From assembly GCA_964618895.1 (NCBI GenBank), contig CAZUDO010000059.1, forward strand, positions 124,001 to 188,000: a DNA stretch of 64,000 bases, written 5' to 3'. The notes under the pieces were generated by a model. That model was not told where the DNA came from. It saw nothing but the letters and a program-made list of their open reading frames with translations, and searched no databases. The translations under genes were made by a program, and so were the position numbers. This DNA is from CAZUDO01 sp964618895. GTDB taxonomy: Bacteria > Desulfobacterota > Binatia > DP-6. This document shows positions 17,862 to 26,238 of this stretch, piece by piece. How positions within the stretch are numbered: the first letter of the stretch is position 1; each line of letters begins with the position of its first letter.

Positions 17862-18151
17862 GCTCGCCCAGGCCGCCCCGCCTGGCCCGCACCACCGCGC
17901 TCACAAGGCGGGCGAAGCCGGTACGCGTGTACGGGATCAGCCCGCTCTTCCCCTTGTCCTCGTCGATGAGGACGACTCTGGTGGCGGCTCCACCCGAGCG
18001 TCGCCGCCTGCGCGGCGAAGTCGTACTGGCGGCGCTGGCTTTCCCGGTTGTACCGCACCTGCCGCAGCGACGACCGCCGCACGTAGACGAAGGCCTGTCG
18101 CACCCGATGCGCGGCCGTTATCTTCCCCCGGTCTCCGGTCAACTCGCTCAT
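17862..18151 (-). pseudogene. Serine recombinase, N-terminal remnant with frameshift
   Basis: From ATG 18151 the frame reads KITAAHRVRQAFVYVRRSSL, then RQVRYNRESQRRQYD and LGW, the N-terminus of large serine recombinases carried by transposons. A frame change at about 17990 moves the continuation VVLIDEDKGKSGLI and RTGFARLVSAVVRARRGGLG into another frame. The gene then stops matching at about 17862, inside the catalytic domain. The remaining several hundred residues of such recombinases are missing. Confidence 0.8.
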
Positions 18152-18175
18152 CGGTCCGCTGCGCGACCCGCACCT

Positions 18176-18410
18176 TCAAGTACCGCCGCGAAGGCAGGCG
18201 ACGCGGTCGAGCAACTCCCGCAGCGCCTCCGCGGTGAAGACGCTCTCGTCGACCGGCTCCGGCGGCATGCCGTCCACATCCGTCCACGCCCACGGCATCC
18301 GCATCGTGGTCCCATCCGCCAACCGCACCACGACCTCCATCCGCCCGTTCATCAGCACCGCGAGGAGCTCTCCCTCGAGTGGATGGTGCCGGCGCGTCAC
18401 TCTGACCGCG
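18176..18410 (-). pseudogene. DUF5372-like fragment
   Basis: The translated minus strand reads VRVTRRHHPLEGELLAVL, then MEVVVRLADGTTMRMPWAWT and a C-terminal helix (FTAEALRELLDRVACL), matching the short DUF5372 proteins that accompany transposon recombinases. Its 5' end is fused out of frame context to the transposase fragment near 18410-18435, so no proper start remains. It ends 24 bp before the recombinase ATG. Confidence 0.6.
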
Positions 18411-18434
18411 GGCGGCGTGCGACTGAGGCAGTAC

Positions 18435-18659
18435 TCAGTGTGTGAGGGCAAAGCCATGCGCCAGCACGCCGCAGCGCAGAAACTTGCGGAACTCGCGCAC
18501 GACGAACGCCGGCAGCCCGTCGGTCTCCGCCTGCACGGTGGCGAGGAACTCGGCGAGGTGCGACTGCACGACGCCGTACAGCACGCCCGTCGTCGGCGAC
18601 CGCGGCACATAGACAGCGGCCATGCGGAGCGCCCCAAGCGGGTGCGGTGCCAACCCCAT
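18435..18659 (-). pseudogene. IS91-family-like transposase, N-terminal fragment
   Basis: 74 residues. YVPRSPTTGVLYGVVQSHLA, then TVQAETDGLPAFVVREFRKF and GVLAHGFALTH match the N-terminal helix region just before the zinc-binding Cys cluster of IS91-type transposases (usually ...AHGFAxxxCxxC). The frame stops right where the Cys cluster should begin, so the HUH nuclease domain is lost. Confidence 0.65.
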
Positions 18660-18768
18660 GGGCCGTCGGCCAACGGCCGGGACGTTTCAGCCGTCGTAGT
18701 GAGAAACACCCCGTTGCAGCCGCCCGCGTGCGCCCTCGAGCATACCCCTTCCTCGGGGTTACGTGGCT

Positions 18769-18945
18769 TCAGGACGGCGCGATCAGGCGAACACCGGGAA
18801 AGTAGCTTCGATATCGCCGGGCGTCGCGCGTCAGGAGGGTGTGCCCCTCGACCAGCGCGTGGGCACCGATGAAGAAGTCCGGGCGCGGTTCGAACCCGAG
18901 ACGCAGCTCGGCGTAGATGATCGGGGTGACGGCCAGCGAGCCACG
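18769..18945 (-). pseudogene. VapC PIN-domain toxin with internal deletion
   Basis: The frame joins SLAVTPIIYAELRLGFE, from the first third of a PIN toxin, directly to RPDFFIGAHALVEGHTLLTR and DARRYRSYFPGVRLIAP, its last third. The N-terminal LVDTN start and roughly 40-50 central residues are missing, so two of the acidic metal ligands are gone. No antitoxin gene is next to it. It abuts the end of the CaiB gene. Confidence 0.75.
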
Positions 18946-18967
18946 CCCCGCCCCTTTGTTGGGGAGG

Positions 18968-19838
18968 TCATTTGGCTGGAGGGCCCATGACGCCAGCGGC
19001 GATGAGTGCATCGATGCGGGAGTTGTCGTAGCCGATTTCGCGGAGGACGTCGCGGCTATCGGCGCCCAGGTCGGGGGCGGAGCGGCAGTAGATGATGGGG
19101 GTGGCGGAGAAGCGGATGAACGGGGCGGGGAGTTCGAGGCGGCCCAGGGTTGGGTGGTCCTGGGTCGTCAGGTGTGCGGAGCGGAGGAAGGGATCGGCGA
19201 ACACCTCGTCGAACGTGAGGCAGGGGGCGGCGGGAACGCCGGCGGCGGCGAGACGCGCGAGGGCGTCAGCTCGGTCGAGGGGGTTCAAGAACGCCGTCAC
19301 TGCCTCGGCACCTGGGCCCTCGACGGGCTCGTCCGGCGCGAGCATCACACGAGCCAATTGCCCGAGCGTCTCGATCGCCGGCGGCGTGGTGGCGGCGACG
19401 CAAAGCCAGCCGTCGCGGCAGGCGTAGAGCCGGCGAACGGCCGACGGCCCCAGGTAGTCGCGGCCGCCGGCGACCGTCGAACTCATCTCCGCGGCCTGCG
19501 CGATGAACGCGGTGCGGAGGAGGCTCACGTCGACGTGCTGGCCGTGTCCGGTGCGCTCGCGTGCGACCAGCGCCGCCACCGTGGCGAGCGCGCCGAGGGC
19601 ACCGGCACAGTAGTCGTTGTACGCGATCAGGTGCAGGACGGGCTCATCGCTCCCGCCTTGCGCGGCCATGAGACCCGAACGCGCCTGGAACACCGGGTCG
19701 AACCCGGGCAACGTCGCCAGCGGGCCGGTCAAGCCGAAGCCGGTGATGGACGTGTGGACGAGCCGCGGGTTCGCGTCGTGCAGTCGGGCCCACCCGATGC
19801 CGAGGCGCTCCATCACGCCGGCGCGGAAGTTGGGAGAT
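18968..19838 (-). pseudogene. CaiB/BaiF CoA-transferase, 5'-truncated
   Basis: About 290 residues of a type III CoA-transferase. The frame begins abruptly at SPNFRAGVMERLGIGWARLH, equivalent to about residue 100 of the normal 390-400-residue protein, and continues with LVHTSITGFGLTGPL, MAAQGG, YNDYCAGALGALATVAAL and GHGQHVDVSLLRTA to a normal C-terminus. The missing N-terminus includes the usual catalytic Asp region and start. An in-frame ATG at 19816 could in principle start a protein, but it would lack the first domain. The break coincides with an interspersed repeat. Confidence 0.75.
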
Positions 19839-19841
19839 AGG

Positions 19842-19917
19842 CAGGATAACCCAGCGAAAGTTTACTGATCCTGCTTTATCAGACGTCGGCCCCCTTGCCC
19901 CACCCCTGCCCCCCCCG
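19842..19917. repeat. Interspersed repeat, copy A
   Basis: About 75 bases that align with 38679-38752: both run TAGGCAGGA, a variant of ACCCAGCG, an A/T-containing AAGTTTACTG or CAGTTGACCG stretch, TTATCAGACG, then C-rich sequence. It lies exactly at the broken 5' end of the CoA-transferase. The element type is unknown. Confidence 0.6.
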
Positions 19918-19975
19918 ACCCCCCACACGATCAACGTCGGCGCCGTGATGCGGCGCCGCCGCTTTTCGAGGCCGT
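19918..19975 (-). pseudogene. Fragment of the alpha/beta-hydrolase gene
   Basis: Bases 19918-19975 match 28493-28550 inside the intact hydrolase (the stretch coding for KRLHRITAPTLIVWG) with few changes. Only about 58 bases remain, with no reading frame of use. It begins in a C-rich tract, like the left direct repeat's end. Confidence 0.75.
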
Positions 19976-20063
19976 ACGACGCCGTGGCACGCTGGAAGCT
20001 CCGCCACCCGCACGTGGGACGCGCGCTGCCATGACCGTCGTGCTGTTCACGCGCGCGATCGTG
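19976..20063 (+). pseudogene. Fragment duplicated from the beta-helix/small-membrane-protein junction
   Basis: Bases 19977-20063 match 14415-14501 at a constant offset of 5,562 bases with about seven or eight differences. The copied piece covers the last codons of the beta-helix gene and the first ten codons of the small membrane protein, including the start codon (ATG here, GTG in the source). After it, 152 bases up to nosZ hold no recognisable gene or FNR-type TTGAT-N4-ATCAA box. Confidence 0.8.
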
Positions 20064-20215
20064 TCTTCCCTCCCCCAGCGATTCGCAGCCATCGGAATCA
20101 TTCCCGCGGATCGGATGCGCCGGCCATGTCGTTCGCAGGATTGGCCTCGCGATCTGTAGAGGCGGTGGGCGGTACACGGGTTGCAATCCGAGCCTCGGGA
20201 AGGGGGGAGGAGAAT

Positions 20216-22222
20216 ATGAGAGCACGCACAATCGTGTCCGCTACCCTTGGCCTGGCGGGAGCGGCGTTCCTGATGTCGCGATCGGCAACCCAGGGGCCGA
20301 TCGCCGTCAGCCAGGCAGCACCGACGGGCAATCCGCTCGACCAGATCATCCAGCAGCGCGGGCTCACGCCCGACGAGGCGGAGGCGGCCCTCAAGACCTT
20401 CGTGGCCCCGGGCAAGTACGACGACTTCGTGATGCTCACCTCGGGCGGCCACCGGGGCACCATCATGCTCTACGGCATCCCGTCGATGCGGCTCTTGAAG
20501 GAGGTCCCCGTCTACGCGCCGGATGCCTGGCAGGGGTGGGGTCAAGGCGACGAGGGCTCCGCAGAGGTGCTCCGCAAGGGCTCGTTCGGCGCGGGGCTGC
20601 CCACCCAGACCTGGGGCGACCTGCACCATCCCCAGCTCTCGCTCACTAACGGCAAATACGACGGCGAGTGGATCGCCGCCACCGACAAGAGCTCGGGCCG
20701 CGTGGCGATCGTCTCGATGCGTGACTTCAAGACCAAAAGCATCTTCAAGATTCCGAACGCTACCTCCGACCACCACGGCGTCTTCACCGACAACAGCGAG
20801 TACATCATCGTGAGTTCGTTCTTCCCGGCGCCGCTTGGCCAGCCCAAGGACTACGCGCCGATCGAGGACTACAAGACGAAGTACAAGGGCAGCGTGAGCT
20901 TCCTCCGCTTCGACCGGAAGGCGGGGCGGATCGTCCCAGCCGAGTCCTTCCAGATCGAGCTGCCGCCGTACTTCCAGGATCTCTCGATTGCCGGCCGCGG
21001 CCCGTCCGAGGGCTACTTCTTCATCAACTCGATGAACGTCGAGATGGCCACCGGCGGGGTCCTGGAGGGCAAGCCGCCGATGGAGATCGGCGCCTCGCAA
21101 CGGGAGATGGACTACCTGCACGTCATCGACTGGAAAAAGGCGGAGCAGGTGGCCCGGGACGAGGCCAAGACGAAGGTCGTGAACGGCATCACGGTGCTCC
21201 CGCTGACGACCGCGGTCGCCGAGGGCGTCCTGTTCTTCGTGCCCGAGTCGAAGAGCCCGCACGGCGTCGACCTCGTGCCCGGCGGCGAGTACATCATCGT
21301 CTCCGGCAAGCTCGACCCGCACGTCAGCGCGTACTCGTTCGCCAGGATCAAGAAGGCGATCGACGATAAGCATTTCGAGGGCAAGGACGACTTCGGCGTC
21401 CCGATCCTCGAGTACGACGCGTGCATCGAAGCCCACATCGAGACCGGCCTCGGCCCCCTGCACAGCGTCTTCGACAACCAAGGCAACGGCTACACGTCGC
21501 ATTTCCTCGACTCGACGGTGGTGAAGTGGACGCTCGGGCCGCCCTACAACCCCCCCGAAAAGGCCTGGAAGGTGGTTGACAAGGTGTCCGTGCATTACAA
21601 CATCGGCCACCTCCAGGCACCGGGCTCGAACACCAAGAAGCCGTGGGGGAAGTATGTCGTCGCGTTGAACAAGTGGTCGGTGGACCGCTTCCCGGCGCTC
21701 GGGCCACTGCACCCCCAGAACCTGCAGCTGATCGACATCAGTGGCGAGAAGATGCGGCTGCTCTCCGACACACCCACCATCGGCGAGCCGCATAACTCGA
21801 TGATGATCCCGGTCGAGATGATGCAAGCCTGGACCACGTATCCCGAGACCGGCTGGGACCTCGTCAAGATGGAGAAGTCCGACCATGTGACGTTGCAGGG
21901 GCAGGAGTCGGTCAAACGCGCCGGAAGCACGGTGACCGTCAACGGCACGGTCGTGCGCTCGCACTTCAACCCCGACATCGTGCGCGTGAAGGAAGGCGAC
22001 ACGGTGGTCTTCAACTGGACCAACGTGGAGACCGCGCGGGACGCCACGCACGGCTTCGGCCTGCACGGCTACAACGTGAACCTGTCGATCGACCCGGGCG
22101 CCACCGAGATCGCCCAGATCGCGGCCACCAAGCCCGGCGTCTATCCGTACTACTGCACTGAATTCTGCTCCGCGCTCCACATGGAATTCACCGGCTGGCT
22201 GCTCGTCGAACCCAAGAAGTAA
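20216..22222 (+). CDS. nosZ: Nitrous-oxide reductase NosZ, clade II (Sec-type)
   Basis: 668 residues, reducing N2O to N2 in the periplasm, the last step of denitrification. ATG 20216 follows GGGGGGAGGAG. The signal peptide lacks a twin-Arg motif, as in clade II. The seven-bladed propeller keeps the CuZ histidines: DLHHPQLS, SDHHGVF, SPHGVDL, GPLHSVFD, YNIGHLQAP and GEPHNSMM. The C-terminal cupredoxin holds the CuA site: HGFGLHGYNVNL and CTEFCSALHMEF. The two Cys (647, 651) and His 655 are present, but residue 658, where the axial Met belongs, is Phe (codon 22187-22189). First gene of a six-gene operon. Confidence 0.93.
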   Translation: MRARTIVSATLGLAGAAFLMSRSATQGPIAVSQAAPTGNPLDQIIQQRGLTPDEAEAALKTFVAPGKYDDFVMLTSGGHRGTIMLYGIPSMRLLKEVPVYAPDAWQGWGQGDEGSAEVLRKGSFGAGLPTQTWGDLHHPQLSLTNGKYDGEWIAATDKSSGRVAIVSMRDFKTKSIFKIPNATSDHHGVFTDNSEYIIVSSFFPAPLGQPKDYAPIEDYKTKYKGSVSFLRFDRKAGRIVPAESFQIELPPYFQDLSIAGRGPSEGYFFINSMNVEMATGGVLEGKPPMEIGASQREMDYLHVIDWKKAEQVARDEAKTKVVNGITVLPLTTAVAEGVLFFVPESKSPHGVDLVPGGEYIIVSGKLDPHVSAYSFARIKKAIDDKHFEGKDDFGVPILEYDACIEAHIETGLGPLHSVFDNQGNGYTSHFLDSTVVKWTLGPPYNPPEKAWKVVDKVSVHYNIGHLQAPGSNTKKPWGKYVVALNKWSVDRFPALGPLHPQNLQLIDISGEKMRLLSDTPTIGEPHNSMMIPVEMMQAWTTYPETGWDLVKMEKSDHVTLQGQESVKRAGSTVTVNGTVVRSHFNPDIVRVKEGDTVVFNWTNVETARDATHGFGLHGYNVNLSIDPGATEIAQIAATKPGVYPYYCTEFCSALHMEFTGWLLVEPKK

Positions 22223-22224
22223 CG

Positions 22225-24252
22225 ATGCAGCCCGAGCGGGTCATGCCCCCTGCGAGCCGGCCGGAGGCGGCCCCCGTCACCGACCGGCGTGCCGGCCCGC
22301 TCCCGGATCGGGCGGCGTGTCTCACCATCGTCCTGGTGGCGGCGGCGGCTCTGGCCGCAGCCTGGGTGCTGCCCTGGTGGATCATGAAGGCCAAGGCCCC
22401 CCAGTACGGGCAGCGTACCCTCGTGATCATGATCGGCCCGCGCACCGTCGAAGGGGATGTCCGAGAGGTGGACATGCTCGGGCACTACGTCGGCATCCGG
22501 CCGATGGGAACCCTCGCCCGCGTGGAGCGCGCGCTGGCGCCGCTCGGCATGCTCGGGGCCACGGCCGGCATCGCGCTCGCGGCGTGGGCCCGGCGGCGGT
22601 GGCTGCGCGCGCTCCTGGTGCTGCCGGCCCTGCTCATGCCGTTCGTCCTGCTCATGGACCTGCAGCTCTGGATGGACGCTGCGGTGAACGAGCGCGACCC
22701 GACCGCGTCGCTGAACCTGACCGTAAGCCGCATCGACCCCAAGCTGTTCGGCGAGTACGAGGTCGGCCAGTTCCACGTCGCGACCGAGCTGGGGGGTGGC
22801 TTCTACCTCGCCGGGGTGGCCGGGCTGCTCGGGCTCGGGCTGGTGTTCGTGCGCCCGTTGCCACGACAGCGACGGCGTGCGGCGGTGATCCTCGCGACCG
22901 CTGGCGTCCTCTTGGGGCTCGGCGCGGGCGGGGCCACGGCGGCCGAGCTGGTCGTCGGCCGCGAACAGCCGACCGTCACCGCCGCCCTCGCGGCGGCCCG
23001 CGATGGTGACACCCTGATCGTGCCGGCAGGCACGTACCGCGAGCACGTGAGCGTGGACCGCGCGGTGCGGCTCGTGGGGCGCCCCGGCGCGGTGCTCGAC
23101 GGCGAGGGCGAGGGCACGGTGATCCGCGTTCGTGCCGCGGGCACCGAGGTGCGCGGGCTCGTGGTGCGGGGCAGCGGCATGAGCTACACCGCCGAGGACG
23201 CCGGCATCCGCATCGAGGCCGCCGATGTCCGCATCGTCGACACGCACCTCGAAGACGTGCTGTTCGGCATCTTCGTCGTCCAGGGCGATCGCTGCCTGAT
23301 CGAGGGTTCGACGATCCTCGGCAAGGACCTCCCCCACGTGCGCCGGGGTGACGGCATCCGCCTGTGGTACTCGGCCGGCTGCCGTCTGATCGGGAACCGG
23401 GTCGAGCGCAGCCGGGACGTCATCATCTGGTACTCGTCGGGGACGGCCGTCGAGGACAACGTGGTGCGCACGAGCCGCTACGGCCTGCACTACATGTACT
23501 CGGATGACAACGTCTTCCACCGCAACCGCTTCGAGGACAATCAGGTCGGGGCGGCGATCATGTACAGCCGGGGCATCCAGCTCACCGAGAACGCGTTCTC
23601 GTTCTCGAGCGGCCCGTCGGCCTATGGGCTCCTTCTGAAGGACGCCGACGACGTGTTCATCACCGGCAATCGCTTCGTCCACAACTCGACCGGGCTCTTC
23701 TTCGACAACGCCCCGCAGTCGAAGGCGGGCCGTGTGGACGTGCACGGCAATGTCATCGCCCGCGGCGATGTGGGCATCGCGCTGCAGCCGCTCTCCCAAC
23801 GGATCCGCTTCTGGGACAACGCGTTCGTCGGCAACCGCATGCAGGTGCAAGTGGTCGGCACGGGCAGCGCGGAGCACAACGTCTGGGCGGTGGACGGCCG
23901 CGGCAACTACTGGAGCGACGCGGTCATCTACGACCGGGACCTCGACGGCGTGTCGGAGATTCCCTATCGCGCCGAGAGCACCTACGAGGTGCTCTCCGAC
24001 CGCTACCCGGTGCTCGCCTTCTTCGACGGCACGCCGGGTGCGGAGGCGATCGACCTGGGCGCGCGGCTGTTCCCGATGTTCGCCCCGCGTCCGAAGCTGA
24101 CGGACCCGCACCCGCTCGTCCGCCCGGTGCTGACCCGGTGGACGCGCGCCGAGGAGGACGGAGCGCCGGCAGGGGCCCTCGCCGCCGCCGGCGGCGCGCT
24201 CCTCGGCGTCGTTGCCCTGGCGGCGGCGGGCGTGCGGCGGGTGCTCGTGTGA
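22225..24252 (+). CDS. nosD: NosB-like membrane domain fused to NosD (periplasmic copper-site maturation)
   Basis: 675 residues, 2 bp after nosZ. Residues 1-235 form a membrane unit with about four or five helices and the loop KAPQYGQRTLVIMIG, VEGDVREVDMLGHYVGIRP, as in the protein usually encoded separately between clade II nosZ and nosD (often called NosB). Residues about 240-600 are the NosD parallel beta-helix (CASH repeats; VVGREQPTVTAALAAARDGD, LPHVRRGDGIRLWYS, YGLHYMYSDDN, GRGNYWSD). A C-terminal helix (about 648-670) anchors it. NosD works with NosF and NosY in CuZ assembly. The fusion is unusual; the frame is continuous with no sign of error. Confidence 0.88.
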   Translation: MQPERVMPPASRPEAAPVTDRRAGPLPDRAACLTIVLVAAAALAAAWVLPWWIMKAKAPQYGQRTLVIMIGPRTVEGDVREVDMLGHYVGIRPMGTLARVERALAPLGMLGATAGIALAAWARRRWLRALLVLPALLMPFVLLMDLQLWMDAAVNERDPTASLNLTVSRIDPKLFGEYEVGQFHVATELGGGFYLAGVAGLLGLGLVFVRPLPRQRRRAAVILATAGVLLGLGAGGATAAELVVGREQPTVTAALAAARDGDTLIVPAGTYREHVSVDRAVRLVGRPGAVLDGEGEGTVIRVRAAGTEVRGLVVRGSGMSYTAEDAGIRIEAADVRIVDTHLEDVLFGIFVVQGDRCLIEGSTILGKDLPHVRRGDGIRLWYSAGCRLIGNRVERSRDVIIWYSSGTAVEDNVVRTSRYGLHYMYSDDNVFHRNRFEDNQVGAAIMYSRGIQLTENAFSFSSGPSAYGLLLKDADDVFITGNRFVHNSTGLFFDNAPQSKAGRVDVHGNVIARGDVGIALQPLSQRIRFWDNAFVGNRMQVQVVGTGSAEHNVWAVDGRGNYWSDAVIYDRDLDGVSEIPYRAESTYEVLSDRYPVLAFFDGTPGAEAIDLGARLFPMFAPRPKLTDPHPLVRPVLTRWTRAEEDGAPAGALAAAGGALLGVVALAAAGVRRVLV

Positions 24253-24926
24253 TCACGGCGCGGCAGCTCTCCCTCACGCTCGACGGGCGGACCATCCTCG
24301 ACGGCGTCACCTTCGACGTACGCCGCGGCGAGTCGGTGGCGCTCGTCGGCGCCAACGGATCGGGAAAGACCAGCGTGCTGCGCTGCCTGCTTGGCCTCGT
24401 CCCGTTCACGGGACAGGCTACGATCGACGGGCACGACGTGGTGCGCGCCCCGGTGGTCGCGCGCGCACACGCCGGCTACGTCCCGCAAAAGGCGGCCTTC
24501 GGCGACGCGCGCGCCATCGAGGTCCTGGCGTTCACCGCGCGCCTCCGCCGCCTCGACCCGGCCTGCGGCCGGGAGCTGCTCGCCCTGGTCGGCCTGGCGG
24601 CGCACGCCGGCGAGCGGGTGCGGGCGTTCTCGGGCGGCATGCAGCAGCGCCTGGCGCTCGCCGTGGCACTCCTGGGCGAGCCGCCCGTGCTCCTGCTGGA
24701 CGAGCCGACCGCCAGCCTCGACGACGACGGCCAGCACATGTTCTTCGACGTCGTGGCCCGCCTGCGGCGTGCCGGTCACACGCTGCTGCTCGCCTCGCAC
24801 CGCGCCGAGGAGGTGGCGTCCCTCACCGACCGGACGCTGCACGTCGACCGGGGCCGGCTGGTGACGACGCGCGCGCCGTCGGCGACCGCGGGGCGGGTGA
24901 TCCCACTCGTAGGCCACCGGCCATGA
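24249..24926 (+). CDS. nosF: NosF, ABC ATPase for copper-site maturation
   Basis: 225 residues. GTG 24249 overlaps the nosD TGA (GTGA). All ABC ATPase motifs are present: Walker A GANGSGKTS, Q-loop in VPQKAAF, signature FSGGMQQRL, Walker B VLLLDEPTA, D-loop SLDDD and the switch His in ASHRAEE. Together with NosY it energises NosD for Cu/S loading of the CuZ centre. It is cytoplasmic at the membrane face. The NosY ATG overlaps its stop. Confidence 0.93.
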   Translation: MITARQLSLTLDGRTILDGVTFDVRRGESVALVGANGSGKTSVLRCLLGLVPFTGQATIDGHDVVRAPVVARAHAGYVPQKAAFGDARAIEVLAFTARLRRLDPACGRELLALVGLAAHAGERVRAFSGGMQQRLALAVALLGEPPVLLLDEPTASLDDDGQHMFFDVVARLRRAGHTLLLASHRAEEVASLTDRTLHVDRGRLVTTRAPSATAGRVIPLVGHRP

Positions 24927-25756
24927 GAGTCCGCGAAACCGGCCTGGTGGCGGCACGCGAGCTGCGCGAAGCCATGCGCAGCCGGTGGTTCGTGCTCGCC
25001 GCCGGCTGCTTCCTCGTCCTGTCGCTCGGGCTTGCGCTGCTCGGCATGGCGGGCGCGCAGCGCGCCGGGCTGGCCGGATTCGATCGCACCACCGCGAGCC
25101 TTCTCAACCTGGCGCTCATCTTCGTTCCGCTGGTGACCTTGTCGCTGGGCGGGCTCGGCATCGCTGGGGAGCTGGAGGACGGCTCGCTGGCACTGCTCAT
25201 GGCGCAGCCCATCACCCGTCTCGAGGCCTATGCGGGCAAGTACCTGGGACTCCTCGCGGCGGTGTCGGCAGCCATCTTCACCGGCTTCGGGACGACGGGG
25301 GTGATCGTCGGCTGGTCAGTGGGAGGCGGCGACGTGCGCGCCTTCCTCGGCCTGGTCGGCCTGGCCCTGCTGTTGGGCGCAGCCACGCTCGGCCTCGGCA
25401 CCCTGCTCTCGGTGAGCTTGCGCTCGCGGGCGCGGGTGATCGGCGCCGCGTTCTCGCTGTGGCTCGTGCTGGTCTACCTCTCCGACCTGGGCACCATCGG
25501 CCTCGCCATCAGCCGGAATCTGGCGCCGTCGCAGGTGTTCGTGCTGGCGCTGCTCAACCCCGTGCAGCAGGCGCGTGTGGTCGGGACGCTCGCGCTCTCC
25601 GATCGACTCGACGTGCTCGGGCCGGTCGGCGCCTTCGGGCTCGACCAATTCGGCGCCCATGGTCTGGTGATGCTCCTCGTCGGGGGTCTCGTCGTGATGG
25701 CCGCGGTGCCGCTCGTAGCGGGCTACGCCATCTTCCGGCGTGCGGTGCTCACGTGA
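24923..25756 (+). CDS. nosY: NosY, ABC transporter permease
   Basis: 277 residues with six predicted membrane helices (for example WFVLAAGCFLVLSLGLALLG, LLNLALIFVPLVTLSLGGLG, LVMLLVGGLVVMAAVPLVAG). The segment GIAGELEDGSLALLMAQPIT, then RLEAYAGKYLG, is the conserved cytoplasmic coupling region of ABC-2/NosY permeases. ATG 24923 overlaps the nosF stop (ATGA). Partner of NosF and NosD. Confidence 0.92.
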   Translation: MRVRETGLVAARELREAMRSRWFVLAAGCFLVLSLGLALLGMAGAQRAGLAGFDRTTASLLNLALIFVPLVTLSLGGLGIAGELEDGSLALLMAQPITRLEAYAGKYLGLLAAVSAAIFTGFGTTGVIVGWSVGGGDVRAFLGLVGLALLLGAATLGLGTLLSVSLRSRARVIGAAFSLWLVLVYLSDLGTIGLAISRNLAPSQVFVLALLNPVQQARVVGTLALSDRLDVLGPVGAFGLDQFGAHGLVMLLVGGLVVMAAVPLVAGYAIFRRAVLT

Positions 25757-26238
25757 GGGGCGTGCTCGCGGCCGGCGGGCTCGTGGTCTCCGCCGTGGTG
25801 GCGGCGGTGGTCTTTCTCTGGCCGGTCGCCCACGGCGGCCCGGAACCGATCGACTACGGCCGTGACACCTGCGCCGAGTGCCGAATGCATGTGAGTCAGC
25901 CGGGATTCGCGGGCGAGATGCGGGACCGCCACGGCGCCCTCACGAAGTACGACGACGTGGGCTGCCTCCTGCGTGCCATGCTGAAGGCGCACCGGGGGAT
26001 CCCGGAGGCCTGGGTCGAGGACCACGACGGGGGCGGCTTCGTCCCCTTGCTGGGGGCGCACCTCGTCCGGGCCGGCTCCGCCGGCACGCCGATGGGTTAC
26101 GGCATCGTCGCATTCAAGAACGAGGCCGCCGCACGCGCGTTCGCGGCCTCGCGCGGGGGCGAGTTCGTACGCCTGGAGGACGTGATCCGGGATCCGTCCC
26201 GGCTGGCACGGGGCGCCGGAGGGGAGGGGCATCCATGA
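25753..26238 (+). CDS. nosL: NosL, copper-binding accessory protein
   Basis: 161 residues from GTG 25753, which overlaps the nosY stop. A single N-terminal helix (AAGGLVVSAVVAAVVFLWPV) anchors or exports it; there is no lipobox Cys, unlike many NosL lipoproteins. The Cu(I) site CAECRMHVSQPGF is present, with Arg where CxxCGM normally has Gly, and the family landmarks YDDVGCLLRAML, GTPMGYGIVAFKNEAAARAF and FVRLEDVI follow. NosL delivers copper to apo-NosZ in the periplasm. Confidence 0.9.
   Translation: MRGVLAAGGLVVSAVVAAVVFLWPVAHGGPEPIDYGRDTCAECRMHVSQPGFAGEMRDRHGALTKYDDVGCLLRAMLKAHRGIPEAWVEDHDGGGFVPLLGAHLVRAGSAGTPMGYGIVAFKNEAAARAFAASRGGEFVRLEDVIRDPSRLARGAGGEGHP

Larger units (their letters stand above)
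17862..18659 (-). mobile_element. Remnants of transposon-type genes (recombinase, DUF5372, IS91-like transposase)
   Basis: Three broken mobile-element genes lie head to tail on the minus strand within 800 bases. DUF5372 next to a serine recombinase is a recurring pair in transposon-like modules. The transposase fragment may come from a separate insertion. No terminal inverted repeats or target duplications were found around the group. Confidence 0.7.

Noticed and set aside
20064..20215. Search for an FNR/NNR-type box before nosZ
   Set aside because: No TTGAT-N4-ATCAA-like site seen; regulation by oxygen or NO cannot be read from the sequence.
19931..22180. 749-codon minus-strand frame opposite nosZ
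   Set aside because: Pure antisense shadow of nosZ; His/Asp/Arg-rich without domains.
22150..24111. 653-codon minus-strand frame opposite the nosB-nosD fusion
   Set aside because: Antisense shadow; nosD motifs are on the plus strand.
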